Source of the DNA: Paraburkholderia sp. Tr-20389
GTDB lineage: Bacteria > Pseudomonadota > Gammaproteobacteria > Burkholderiales > Burkholderiaceae
Direction: 5' to 3'
Length of the DNA stretch: 64,000 nt
NCBI RefSeq assembly: GCF_017104565.1
Contig: NZ_JAAGPD010000006.1
Span: 62,001-126,000 of the forward strand
Shown one piece after another: positions 34,015-42,809 of this stretch. Position 1 is the stretch's first letter; each line of letters opens with the position of its first letter. The notes under the pieces are model-generated. The model was not told where the DNA came from and did no database searches. It saw nothing but the letters and a program-made list of their open reading frames with translations. The translations under genes were made by a program, and so were the position numbers.

Positions 34015-35472
34015 TCAGACGCCCCAACGCGGAATATGATGCGAACCGAGCGACACACACACGTTCTTCGGTTCGAGAAAGACCTCGTAGCTCCACGTGC
34101 CGCCTTCGCGCCCGACACCCGATGCTTTCGTGCCGCCGAACGGCTGGCGCAAATCGCGCACGTTCTGGCTGTTCACGAAGCACATACCTGCTTCGATCGC
34201 GGCCGCGACGCGATGCGCGCGTCCCGTGTTCTCGGTCCACACGTAGCTGGAAAGGCCGTATGAAATATCGTTGGCGAGGCGAATGGCTTCGGCTTCGTCG
34301 TCGAAAGGAATCAGACAGGCCACCGGCCCGAATATCTCTTCCTGCGCGATGCGCATGCGGTTATCGACATCGACGAATACGGTCGGCGTGACGAAGTTGC
34401 CCTTTTTCAACGCGTCCGGAAGCGCCGGCGCATCCAGCCCGCCGCATGCGAGCGTCGCGCCTTCTTTCGGTCCGAGTTCGATGTAGCTGCGTACTTTCGC
34501 GAGATGCGCCTGACTGATCATCGGGCCGATAATCGTGCTCTCGCTCAAAGGATCACCCACCGTCAAACGCTTCGCGCGCTCGATAAAGCGTTCCGCGAAC
34601 TTCGCATAGATCGACTTCTGCACCAGAATGCGCGAGCCCGCCGTGCAGCGCTCACCGTTGTTCGAGAAGATCATGAACACTGCGGCATCGAGCGCGCGCT
34701 CGAAATCGGCGTCGTCGAAAATGACGAACGGCGACTTGCCGCCCAGTTCCATCGAGAACTTCTTCAGGCCCGCAGTCTTCACAATGCGATTGCCCGTCGC
34801 AGTCGACCCCGTGAATGAGATCGCGTGCACGTCAGGATGCGCGACGAGCGGCTCGCCCGCGTCCTTGCCGTAGCCATGCACGACATTCAGCACGCCGGCG
34901 GGAATGCCCGCTTCCAGCGCGAGATTGCCGAGCATCGAAGCCGTGAGCGGCGACAGTTCGCTCATCTTCAGCACGGCCGTATTGCCGAATGCAAGACACG
35001 GCGCAACCTTCCACGTCGCGGTCATGAACGGCACATTCCACGGCGAAATCAGCGCGCACACGCCGACGGGATGAAACAGCGTGTAGTTCAGATGCGTGTC
35101 GGTCGGATACGTATGGCCGTCGACGCGCGTGCACATCTCGGCAAAGTAGGTGAAGTTGTCGGCAGCGCGCGGCACGAGTTGCTTGCGCGTTTGCGAAATG
35201 GTCTGGCCCGTGTCGCGCGTTTCGGTATCGGAGAGCTCCGGCACGTTCTTCGCAATCAGTTCGCCGAGCTTGCGCACGAGCTTCGCGCGTTCGCTCGCGG
35301 GCTTTGCGGCCCACGCCGGGAATGCGTCTTTCGCGGCCTGCACGGCGGCGTCGATGTCCTCGGCCGTGCCGCTCGCGACTTCGGCGAGCACGTCCTGCGT
35401 CGCCGGATTCACCGTTTCGAAGTAGTCGCGTGCGGCCTTCGGTTTGCCGTTGATCAGATGTTCGATTCGCAT
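34015..35472 (-). CDS. hpaE: 5-carboxymethyl-2-hydroxymuconate semialdehyde dehydrogenase
   Basis: A 485-residue NAD-dependent aldehyde dehydrogenase with Glu242 in SMELGGKSP and Cys276 in NNGERCTAG. The N-terminus MRIEHLINGK and the central HTYPTDTHLNYTLFHPVG fit the HpaE subfamily. It oxidises the ring-cleavage semialdehyde to 5-carboxymethyl-2-hydroxymuconate. The immediate hpaG2 and hpaD neighbours make the assignment firm, unlike the two other ALDHs in the window. Confidence 0.94.
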   Translation of the reverse strand: MRIEHLINGKPKAARDYFETVNPATQDVLAEVASGTAEDIDAAVQAAKDAFPAWAAKPASERAKLVRKLGELIAKNVPELSDTETRDTGQTISQTRKQLVPRAADNFTYFAEMCTRVDGHTYPTDTHLNYTLFHPVGVCALISPWNVPFMTATWKVAPCLAFGNTAVLKMSELSPLTASMLGNLALEAGIPAGVLNVVHGYGKDAGEPLVAHPDVHAISFTGSTATGNRIVKTAGLKKFSMELGGKSPFVIFDDADFERALDAAVFMIFSNNGERCTAGSRILVQKSIYAKFAERFIERAKRLTVGDPLSESTIIGPMISQAHLAKVRSYIELGPKEGATLACGGLDAPALPDALKKGNFVTPTVFVDVDNRMRIAQEEIFGPVACLIPFDDEAEAIRLANDISYGLSSYVWTENTGRAHRVAAAIEAGMCFVNSQNVRDLRQPFGGTKASGVGREGGTWSYEVFLEPKNVCVSLGSHHIPRWGV

Positions 35473-35504
35473 GGCAGATCCTGAATGGTCATTGAGCGGA
35501 GCAA

Positions 35505-36263
35505 TCAGTCGCGGTAGAAGTCCGCGTCGGAAACGATCACATTGACGAGACGGCCCAGACCGTCTATTTCGCAGACGACTTCGTCGCCGGCATTCACATT
35601 GACGACTCCTTCGGGTGTTCCCGTCAGGATGATGTCGCCGGGTGCGAGCGTCATGAAGCTGCTCAGGTATTCGATCAACGCGGGAACGTCGGTCACCAGA
35701 TCGCGTGTATTGCCCTTCTGATGCAGCGTGCCGTTCACGTAGGTGCGCAATTCGAGTTGCGCGACGTCGGCGATGTCGGCGGCATCAACAAACCAGGGTC
35801 CGAGTACCGTCGCGCCGTCGCGGTTCTTCACACGCAGATTGGGCCGGTAGTAGTTCTCCAGATAATCGCGGAACGCGTAGTCGTTGGCGATCATGTAGCC
35901 GGCGACATATTGCAGGGCCTCATCGCGTGTCACTTCTTTTGCCGGCCTGCCGATCACGACGGCAAGCTCGCACTCGTAGTGCATGAACGTGACGTCCGAT
36001 GGCCGCCGCGTCACGCCGCGATGCCCCATCACACCGCCCGGTCCTTTGAGAAAGACGAGCGGCTCTTCTTGCTTCGAGAATTGCAGTTCCTTTGCGTGCT
36101 CTGCGTAGTTGAGCCCGAGTGCGAAGATCGTGCCCGCCTCTATGGGTGCGAGCCATACGACTTCATCCTCGCGACACACCCTGCCATCGGCGAGACGCAC
36201 GCCGCGTTCGTGCGGATACGCTTCATGGATTGCGCCTGCGTATGCAACACGGCCGCGCATCAT
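35505..36263 (-). CDS. hpaG2: OPET decarboxylase/HHDD isomerase, C-terminal-type subunit
   Basis: A 252-residue fumarylacetoacetate-hydrolase-fold protein. Features are ALGLNYAEHAKEL, the metal-ligand region FMHYECELAVVIGRPA with E-x-E, and TGTPEGVVNVNAGD. In enteric bacteria HpaG is one two-domain chain; here the second half is its own gene. It decarboxylates 5-oxopent-3-ene-1,2,5-tricarboxylate and isomerises the product. The first of two adjacent ATGs (36263) overlaps the hpaG1 TGA, so coupling is expected. Confidence 0.92.
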   Translation of the reverse strand: MMRGRVAYAGAIHEAYPHERGVRLADGRVCREDEVVWLAPIEAGTIFALGLNYAEHAKELQFSKQEEPLVFLKGPGGVMGHRGVTRRPSDVTFMHYECELAVVIGRPAKEVTRDEALQYVAGYMIANDYAFRDYLENYYRPNLRVKNRDGATVLGPWFVDAADIADVAQLELRTYVNGTLHQKGNTRDLVTDVPALIEYLSSFMTLAPGDIILTGTPEGVVNVNAGDEVVCEIDGLGRLVNVIVSDADFYRD

Positions 36264-37027
36264 CGTTCGCCTCCTTCTGCTTTTGCCTTCATCGAGAAAC
36301 ACAGCGGCGGCATCTCGCCGATTGCAATGCTGATCTCGTCGCCCGCATGCGCAATCGGCGCGCCATGCGGGACGCCCATCGTCAGCACGTCGCCGGGTGC
36401 GAGCGTCATGAACTCGGTGACATCGGCGATCAGGCGCGCGACGTTGCGAATCCACGTCGTCGTTGTCGCATTGAACGGCGCCTGACCTTCGATGCGTATC
36501 GCGATGGGCAGCGCGTCGGGATCGTCCACATGCCGGCGCGCGACGGCAGCCGGTCCCAGCACACAAAAGCCGTCGCGCGCGCGAAATCTCACCGAAGGCC
36601 GATACACGCTTTCATGAGGCACGCAGAGATCGGCGACGATCGTATAGCCGGCGACATATTCCAGCGCGTGCTCGACGCTCACACGGCACGCCGTCCGCCC
36701 GATCACGATGCCCAACGAGCCGCCCACCTGCACACCCTCGTCGTCGTTCGGCACGGTGATGCTTGCGCGATGACCGGCGAACGTATTGCGCGGCTTCACA
36801 TAGAGCACGGGCGCTTTCGGCGGCGCCTTGTAAGGCGCGGCGTTGACGGCATCGCCGAGTGCGTCGAGCGCGGCGCGATCGTTCAGCAGCGTTCCGTAGA
36901 CCGCGCCGGTGACGGGCGGCGTGCATGCCGCGCCGTTTGCGAGCAGCGCGCGCACGGTTCGCGCATCGCTATCGCGTGCGAGCGGCTCGGCTTCGAGATG
37001 AATCAGGTGATCGTGTAGCGCGAACAT
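36260..37027 (-). CDS. hpaG1: OPET decarboxylase/HHDD isomerase, N-terminal-type subunit
   Basis: A 255-residue fumarylacetoacetate-hydrolase-fold protein corresponding to the first half of enteric HpaG. Recognisable parts are VLYVKPRNTFAGH, QVGGSLGIVIGRTA and LTMGVPHGAPIAHAGD. In this half the usual E-x-E metal site is replaced by GGSLGI, so it may be structural while HpaG2 carries the metal site. Start MFALHDHL at 37027. It is the first hpa gene, 24 bases from a short AT-rich dyad, and diverges from glcG. Confidence 0.9.
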   Translation of the reverse strand: MFALHDHLIHLEAEPLARDSDARTVRALLANGAACTPPVTGAVYGTLLNDRAALDALGDAVNAAPYKAPPKAPVLYVKPRNTFAGHRASITVPNDDEGVQVGGSLGIVIGRTACRVSVEHALEYVAGYTIVADLCVPHESVYRPSVRFRARDGFCVLGPAAVARRHVDDPDALPIAIRIEGQAPFNATTTTWIRNVARLIADVTEFMTLAPGDVLTMGVPHGAPIAHAGDEISIAIGEMPPLCFSMKAKAEGGER

Positions 37028-37050
37028 GACTTGGCGGCACCCGTCATTCA

Positions 37051-37062
37051 CTAACATATTAG
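37051..37062. promoter_or_regulatory. AT-rich dyad upstream of hpaG1
   Basis: CTAACATATTAG is a near-palindrome (10 of 12 positions) in an AT-rich island 24 bases before hpaG1. It could be a MarR/HpaR-type operator or part of the -10 region. No hpaR gene is present in the window. Confidence 0.35.
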
Positions 37063-37169
37063 TAGTATTCGCGTCGTGCTTCGCGTGGTCAAGCGTATTG
37101 GTTCGCGACGCGGGTTTTCCCTGGCGTCACGCCTGCGCGCCCTTCTCCCGCGTAAATAGGGCGAGAAAA

Positions 37170-37184
37170 ACTGGTATGACCAGT
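37170..37184. promoter_or_regulatory. GntR (GlcC/PdhR-type) operator upstream of glcG-glcB
   Basis: ACTGGT-ATG-ACCAGT is a perfect 6-bp dyad matching the TGGT-N3-ACCA consensus bound by PdhR, LldR and GlcC-type FadR-subfamily GntR regulators. It lies 178 bases upstream of glcG and 143 bases from hpaG1. A GlcC-like repressor or activator, encoded elsewhere, is the likely ligand-sensing partner. Confidence 0.6.
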
Positions 37185-37361
37185 GTTCCACCGGGTCGAC
37201 AAGCCGCTCAGAACGCGGAACAATGAGCGTCAAGTCATATATAAGACTGGACCTCGCCTGCACACCGGCGGTGCATGCTCACATGAGGCAAAGGAGTGCG
37301 TTCGCGGCTTGCGGCCGGCCTCCCGTCGAAAACCATTTCAATCGTTTCAGGAAATCGCAAC

Positions 37362-37778
37362 ATGCAGACAAAATCCGTGCTGACGGTCGCCGAGTCGACG
37401 AAAATCATTGAAGCGGCGCGTGCCGAAGCCGAACGCAACCAGTGGGCCGTCGCGATTGCCGTGGTGGACGACGGCGGCCATCTGCTGTCGCTGCTGCGCC
37501 TCGACAACTGCGCGCCGATCAGCGCGTATATCGCGACCGACAAGGCCCGCACGGCCGCGCTCGGCCGCCGCGAATCGAAGCAGTATGAAGACATGATCAA
37601 CGGCGGCCGCACCGCGTTCCTGAGCGCGCCGCTGTCGGGCACGCTGGAAGGCGGCGTGCCCGTTGTGGTAAATGGTCAGGTGATCGGCGCTGTCGGCGTG
37701 TCCGGCGTCAAGGCCGATCAGGATGCCCAGGTGGCAAAGGCCGGTGCCACGGCCGTTGCCAGCCATGCAAACAGTTGA
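37362..37778 (+). CDS. glcG: GlcG/HbpS-family protein
   Basis: A 138-residue protein of the GlcG/HbpS/PduO-C family. It has the typical LTVAESTKIIEAARAEAE opening, VAIAVVDDGGHLLSLLRLD and the C-terminal GGVPVVVNGQVIGAVGVSG. The biochemical role is unclear in the family; some members bind haem, and in E. coli glcG lies in the glycolate operon. Start at 37362 follows CAGGAAATCGCAAC. It is 62 bases upstream of the malate synthase gene, a pairing that supports a glyoxylate-related role. Confidence 0.88.
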   Translation: MQTKSVLTVAESTKIIEAARAEAERNQWAVAIAVVDDGGHLLSLLRLDNCAPISAYIATDKARTAALGRRESKQYEDMINGGRTAFLSAPLSGTLEGGVPVVVNGQVIGAVGVSGVKADQDAQVAKAGATAVASHANS

Positions 37779-37840
37779 GCGCCGCCCTGACCAGCGAATA
37801 GAAACAGATTGCCCCGAATTTGCCCCTCTTGGAACAGCCC

Positions 37841-40021
37841 ATGACTCAAATGACCCAACGCGGCGGATTGCAGGTCGCCGCGAACCTCGAACAGTTCATC
37901 GAAAAGGAAGCCCTGCCAGGAACCGGTGTCGATAGCGCCGCGTTCTGGGCAGGTTTCGATGCCATCGTGCACGAGCTCGCGCCGAAGAACCGCGCCCTGC
38001 TCGCCGAACGCGACCGCCTGCAGGTCGAACTCGACACCTGGCATCGCGCCAACCCCGGCCCCGTGCGCGACCTGCGCGCGTACCGCGGCTTCCTGGAAAG
38101 CATCGGCTATATCGTGCCGACGCCTGCCAGCGTGAAGGCCACCACCGACAACGTCGACCGCGAAATCGCCGAACAGGCGGGCCCGCAACTCGTCGTGCCG
38201 CTGTCGAACCAGCGTTACGCGCTGAATGCGGCGAACGCGCGCTGGGGCAGCCTGTATGACGCGCTGTACGGCACGGACGCCATCGACGAAACGGACGGCG
38301 CCGAGCGCACGGCGAAGTTCAACCCGGTGCGCGGCGCGCGCGTGATCGCGTTCGCGCGCAAGTTCCTCGACGACGCCGCGCCGCTCGAAAACGGTTCGCA
38401 CAAGGACGCAACCGGCTATCGCGTCGAGAACGGCAAGCTGAGCGTCGCGCTGAAGAACGGCGCGACGGCGCTGCAAGATCCGGCGCAATTCATCGGCTAT
38501 CAGGGCGACGCGAATGCGCCGTCGGCCGTGCTGCTCAAGCACAACGGCCTGCACTTCGAAATCCAGATCGACGCGGACGATTCGATCGGCAAGACCGACC
38601 CCGCGAACATCAAAGACGTACTCATGGAAGCGGCCGTCAGCACGATCATCGATTGCGAAGATTCCGTCGCCGCCGTCGATGCCGACGACAAGGTGCAGCT
38701 CTATCGCAACTGGCTCGGCCTGATGGTCGGCAATCTGACGGAAGAAGTGTCGAAGGGCGGCAAGACCTTCACGCGCCGCCTGAACGCGGACCGCGAATAC
38801 CACGGCGCAGATGGCAAGCCCGTGAAGCTGCATGGCCGCTCGCTGCTGTTCGTCCGCAATGTCGGCCATCTGATGACGAACCCGGCCGTGCTCGACCGCG
38901 ACGGCAAGGAGATTCCGGAAGGCATTCTGGATGGCGTCGTCACGACGCTGTGCGCGTTGCACGACCGCACGCACAAGCTCAATTCGCGCACCGGCTCGAT
39001 CTACATCGTCAAGCCGAAGATGCACGGCCCGGCTGAAGTGGCATTCGCGAGCGAACTGTTCGCGCGCGTCGAAGATCTGCTCGGCCTTGCGCGCAACACG
39101 ATCAAGATGGGCATCATGGACGAGGAGCGCCGCACGAGCGTGAACCTCGCCGCGTGTATCGGCGAAGCAGCGCCGCGCGTTGCGTTCATCAACACGGGCT
39201 TCCTCGACCGCACGGGCGACGAGATGCATAGCTCGATGGAAGCCGGCCCGATGATGCGCAAGGGCGATATGAAGTCGAGCAAGTGGATCGCCGCGTATGA
39301 GCGCAGCAACGTGCTCGTCGGTCTCGCTGCGGGCCTGCGTGGCCGCGCGCAGATCGGCAAGGGCATGTGGGCGATGCCCGATCTGATGAAGGCGATGCTC
39401 GAACAGAAGATCGGACATCCGAAGGCGGGCGCGAACACGGCATGGGTGCCCTCGCCCACGGCCGCGACGCTGCATGCGCTGCACTACCATCAGGTCGACG
39501 TGCAGGCCGTGCAGAAGGAACTCGAACGCACGGACTTGGCGAGCGTGCGCGACGAGCTGCTCGATGGCCTGCTGACGATTCCCGTCGTCGAAAAAGCGCA
39601 ATGGAGCGACACCGAAATTCGCCAGGAAATCGAGAACAACGCGCAAGGCATTCTCGGCTACGTGGTGCGCTGGATCGATCAGGGCGTTGGCTGTTCGAAG
39701 GTGCCGGACATCCATAACGTCGGCCTGATGGAAGACCGCGCAACGCTGCGCATTTCGAGCCAGCACATTGCGAACTGGCTGCGTCATGGCGTGGTCAAGC
39801 AGGAACTCGTGCTGGACACGCTCAAGCTGATGGCGAAGGTCGTCGATCAGCAGAACGCGGGCGATCCGAGCTACAAGCCGATGGCACCGAACTTCGACAC
39901 ATCGATTGCGTTCAAGGCGGCGTGCGCGCTGGTGTTCGAAGGTTGCGCGCAGCCCAGCGGCTATACGGAACCGCTGCTGCACAAGTTCCGTCTGCAATTG
40001 AAGGCAGCCGGCAACGCCTGA
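37841..40021 (+). CDS. glcB: Malate synthase G
   Basis: A 726-residue malate synthase of isoform G size (E. coli GlcB is about 723). It condenses glyoxylate with acetyl-CoA to malate. Key regions include [13 protein letters not shown], the flexible ARSLLFV-type [31 protein letters not shown] with the catalytic Arg region nearby, and [13 protein letters not shown]-like [19 protein letters not shown] at 37841 is preferred to a TTG at 37820. It ends 30 bases before a strong terminator and probably forms a two-gene operon with glcG. Confidence 0.95.
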   Translation: MTQMTQRGGLQVAANLEQFIEKEALPGTGVDSAAFWAGFDAIVHELAPKNRALLAERDRLQVELDTWHRANPGPVRDLRAYRGFLESIGYIVPTPASVKATTDNVDREIAEQAGPQLVVPLSNQRYALNAANARWGSLYDALYGTDAIDETDGAERTAKFNPVRGARVIAFARKFLDDAAPLENGSHKDATGYRVENGKLSVALKNGATALQDPAQFIGYQGDANAPSAVLLKHNGLHFEIQIDADDSIGKTDPANIKDVLMEAAVSTIIDCEDSVAAVDADDKVQLYRNWLGLMVGNLTEEVSKGGKTFTRRLNADREYHGADGKPVKLHGRSLLFVRNVGHLMTNPAVLDRDGKEIPEGILDGVVTTLCALHDRTHKLNSRTGSIYIVKPKMHGPAEVAFASELFARVEDLLGLARNTIKMGIMDEERRTSVNLAACIGEAAPRVAFINTGFLDRTGDEMHSSMEAGPMMRKGDMKSSKWIAAYERSNVLVGLAAGLRGRAQIGKGMWAMPDLMKAMLEQKIGHPKAGANTAWVPSPTAATLHALHYHQVDVQAVQKELERTDLASVRDELLDGLLTIPVVEKAQWSDTEIRQEIENNAQGILGYVVRWIDQGVGCSKVPDIHNVGLMEDRATLRISSQHIANWLRHGVVKQELVLDTLKLMAKVVDQQNAGDPSYKPMAPNFDTSIAFKAACALVFEGCAQPSGYTEPLLHKFRLQLKAAGNA

Positions 40022-40050
40022 TGCAGGACATCTGATTGCCACACGTAGTC

Positions 40051-40092
40051 AAAAACGCCGGCCGGGTCGATCGAGACCCGGCCGGCGTTTTT
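40051..40092 (+). terminator. Rho-independent terminator after glcB
   Basis: An 18-bp perfect stem (40051-40068 with 40075-40092, core CGCCGGCCGGGTC) with loop GATCGA, ending in a T-run (GTTTTTCTTTTC). It lies 29 bases after the glcB stop. A-rich on the other side, so it may also stop transcripts from the opposite strand. Confidence 0.92.
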
Positions 40093-40110
40093 CTTTTCGG
40101 TATCAGCGGA

Positions 40111-41550
40111 TCAGTGGCACAGATCTTCGAGCCGCACGCCGTTCGTCTTCGGCCCGAACCCGCCAATCGAAATCATCACCACGAGCATGCAGGCCGTGAT
40201 GCCGGCGAACACGCCTGCCACGCCGAACTCGCGCAGCAAATGGGCGATGATGAAACCCGACATCATTGCGCCGACGCGGCTTGCCGAATACACGATGCCA
40301 TTTGCCCGGCAACGGATGCGAGTCGGAAACAGTTCGGCCTGGTACGCGTGATAGCAGACGGAAATGGTCTGCCCCGCGAGGCTGATGAGCACGCCCAGTA
40401 CGATCAGCGGCACCACCGTTTTCATCTGGCCGAACATCAGCCCGAACACGACCACAGCAAACGCCGAACCCACGATCAGCCATTTGCGCTGCACCTTGTC
40501 AGCGAACAGCATTGCGAGCAATGGCCCTGTCGGCAGCGCAATCGCGATGATGAACGAATACAGCAGGCTCTTCGTCACGGTGATGCCCTGACCGATCAGC
40601 AGCGTCGGCACCCAGTTAGCGAAACCGTAATAGCCGATCGCCTGACAGAAGTTGAACACGATCAGCATGATGAGACGCGAGCGATACGGCGCCTGCCACA
40701 ACTCCGCGAGCGACGCGCGGCGGTGCAACGGCTGCTCGACAGCGGGCAGCGGCGCGGGAAGCGAGCGACCGCTCTGCAGTTCGGCTATCTCTTCCATCTT
40801 CCTGACCACACGTTCGCCGTGCTCGACGTGCCCATGACTCGCGAGCCAACGCGGGCTTTCAGGAACCACGAGCCGGATGAACCACACGATCACCGCGCCC
40901 GCCGCGCCGAGCAGCACGACCCAGCGCCAGCCGTCGATGCCCATGAACGTCGTCGGCACGAGCCAGTACGAGAGAATCGCGGCAGCGGGCGCGGCAGCGA
41001 ACATCACCGCCTGGTTGAACGCCATCGCGCGGCCGCGCATATGCTGCGGAACGAGTTCGGTGACGTAGCTGTCGATCGTCACGATCTCGATACCGACGCC
41101 GATGCCCGTGATGAAGCGCCACAGAATCAGCCCTTCCGGCGACGTCTGACACGCCATGATCAATGAGCCGATCGAATACCACAGCAGCGAGATGGTGAAG
41201 ACCTTGCGCCGTCCGAAGCGGTCCGGCAGCCAGCCGAAACAGAACGTGCCGACGAACAGACCCGCGAACGTCGACGCGATGAATCCCGCAATGCCTTGCA
41301 AGCCGAAGAACGATTCCGTCGTGGTCTTGAGCATCCCGCTCTTCGCGAGGCCCGGCGCGATGTAGCCGGTGAAGATCAGATCGTAGACCTCGAAGAAGCC
41401 ACCGAGCGAGATCAGCAGAACGAGAACCCACAGATAACGCGTGATGGGCAAGCGGTCCATTCGCGCCGACAAGGCGGCAGCGGCGCGCAAATTGGTGTGC
41501 GCTGCGCTTGATGCAAACGGCGAATCATCCGCGGTGATAGTGCGCTGCAT
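40111..41550 (-). CDS. MFS transporter, metabolite:H+ symporter type
   Basis: A 479-residue carrier with about 12 membrane segments. MFS signatures are WLPDRFGRRKVFT between TM2 and TM3 and PESPRWLASHGHVEHGE after TM6, as in sugar/aromatic-acid symporters. AGGAG lies six to seven bases before the ATG. It is the last gene of a minus-strand unit with the CoA-transferase and HMG-CoA-lyase-type genes, so it probably imports the acid that unit degrades. Confidence 0.9.
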   Translation of the reverse strand: MQRTITADDSPFASSAAHTNLRAAAALSARMDRLPITRYLWVLVLLISLGGFFEVYDLIFTGYIAPGLAKSGMLKTTTESFFGLQGIAGFIASTFAGLFVGTFCFGWLPDRFGRRKVFTISLLWYSIGSLIMACQTSPEGLILWRFITGIGVGIEIVTIDSYVTELVPQHMRGRAMAFNQAVMFAAAPAAAILSYWLVPTTFMGIDGWRWVVLLGAAGAVIVWFIRLVVPESPRWLASHGHVEHGERVVRKMEEIAELQSGRSLPAPLPAVEQPLHRRASLAELWQAPYRSRLIMLIVFNFCQAIGYYGFANWVPTLLIGQGITVTKSLLYSFIIAIALPTGPLLAMLFADKVQRKWLIVGSAFAVVVFGLMFGQMKTVVPLIVLGVLISLAGQTISVCYHAYQAELFPTRIRCRANGIVYSASRVGAMMSGFIIAHLLREFGVAGVFAGITACMLVVMISIGGFGPKTNGVRLEDLCH

Positions 41551-41645
41551 AGGTGTCTCCTGATTGTCTCCATCGGCTTTTAATTGATTTGGATGCCTGA
41601 TGGTTTGTGTTTCGATATTTTGTATCGTTCCTCGATTGATAAGGA

Positions 41646-42797
41646 TCAGGCGGCCGCTTTTCCTGTCAGCCGCGCGAGAATCTCCTGGGTGTGCTCGCCG
41701 ACTTTCGCCAGCGCCTGACGCACGCCGGGCCGGCGGCCGCCCATCGTCAGCGGGAGCAAGACGACTTCCGTGGTATCGCCGTCGTCGGTTTGCATCGGCA
41801 CGAGGCCGCCGCTTTGCTTCAGATGCGGATCGTCGAACAGTTGATCGGGGCGCACGATCGGCGCGTACGGAATGCCCGCCGCTTCCAGCTTCGGCGCGAG
41901 TTCTTCAACGCGATGGTGCTTGAGGATGTCACCGAGCCGCGCCAGCAGTTCGGGGCGCACGGCGACGCGCATCGCGTTGTCCGCGAACTGCGGCTCTTGC
42001 GCGAGATCGTTCCGGTCGAGCACGTCGCACAGCGTGACGAACTGCTTGTCGCTCACGGCGCCGATGAACAACTGCTCGTCGTTCGCGAGCGAGAACACGT
42101 CGTACACGCTCCACGCGGAAACACGCGATGGCATCGGCGGCGGCGCTTCATGCGTCATCGCGTATTGCTGCATATGCTGGCCCGCGAGGAACACGCAGTT
42201 CTCGAACAGCGCACTTTGCACTTCCTGCCCGCGCCCCGTGAAATCGCGCTCACGCAGCGCGGCGAGCACGCCGATCGCGCCGAACATGCCGCCCATGATG
42301 TCGTTGACCGACGTGCCCGCGCGTAGCGGACGGCCCGCAGGCCCCGTCATATACGACAGCCCGCCCATCATCTGCACGACTTCATCGAGCGCGAGGCGCT
42401 TTTCATACGGCCCAGGCAAGAAGCCCTTGTGCGACACATAGATCAGACGCGGATACTTCTTCGACAGCGTGCCGTAGTCGAGGCCGAGCTTGTTCATCAA
42501 CCCGGGCCGGAAATTTTCGAGCATCACGTCGCATTGACCGATCAGCTCTTCCGCCGCTGAGTGGCCTTCGGGTGTGTTGATATCGAGCACGACGCTCTTC
42601 TTGTTGCGATTGAACGTGCGGAAAAAACCAATGCCGAGACCCGGCAGCTTGCGTGTCTTGTCGCCGCCGGGCGGCTCGATCTTGATGACTTCGGCGCCCA
42701 GATCCGCGAGGATCATCCCGCACGTCGGGCCCATGACCATGTGTGTGAATTCGATGACGCGCACGCCTTCAAGCGGCAGTCGGTTGGAAGTGCTCAT
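41646..42797 (-). CDS. CaiB/BaiF family (class III) CoA-transferase
   Basis: A 383-residue class III CoA-transferase. The N-terminus LEGVRVIEFTHMVMGPTCGMILADLGAEVIKIEPP is diagnostic, followed by FRTFNRNKKSVVLDINTPEG. The catalytic Asp is expected in the QCDVMLENFRPG region. It transfers CoA from a donor such as succinyl-CoA to a carboxylic acid. GAGGA precedes the ATG, 12 bases after the lyase stop. With the lyase and MFS genes it suggests activation of a methylated hydroxy-dicarboxylate before C-C cleavage. Confidence 0.92.
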   Translation of the reverse strand: MSTSNRLPLEGVRVIEFTHMVMGPTCGMILADLGAEVIKIEPPGGDKTRKLPGLGIGFFRTFNRNKKSVVLDINTPEGHSAAEELIGQCDVMLENFRPGLMNKLGLDYGTLSKKYPRLIYVSHKGFLPGPYEKRLALDEVVQMMGGLSYMTGPAGRPLRAGTSVNDIMGGMFGAIGVLAALRERDFTGRGQEVQSALFENCVFLAGQHMQQYAMTHEAPPPMPSRVSAWSVYDVFSLANDEQLFIGAVSDKQFVTLCDVLDRNDLAQEPQFADNAMRVAVRPELLARLGDILKHHRVEELAPKLEAAGIPYAPIVRPDQLFDDPHLKQSGGLVPMQTDDGDTTEVVLLPLTMGGRRPGVRQALAKVGEHTQEILARLTGKAAA

Positions 42798-42809
42798 GTC
42801 GATCCTCGA

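Larger units (their letters stand above)
37028..37361. other. Divergent hpaG1/glcG regulatory interval
   Basis: A 334-base gap with no coding frame of its own. It holds an AT-rich dyad near hpaG1 (37051-37062), a GntR-type operator (37170-37184) and a TATATAA stretch at 37238-37244 that may be the glcG -10 region. Confidence 0.6.

Noticed and set aside
37718-40042. A 774-codon open frame on the minus strand
   Set aside because: It is fully antisense to glcB, with Arg/Ala/Val-rich shadow composition and no family features.
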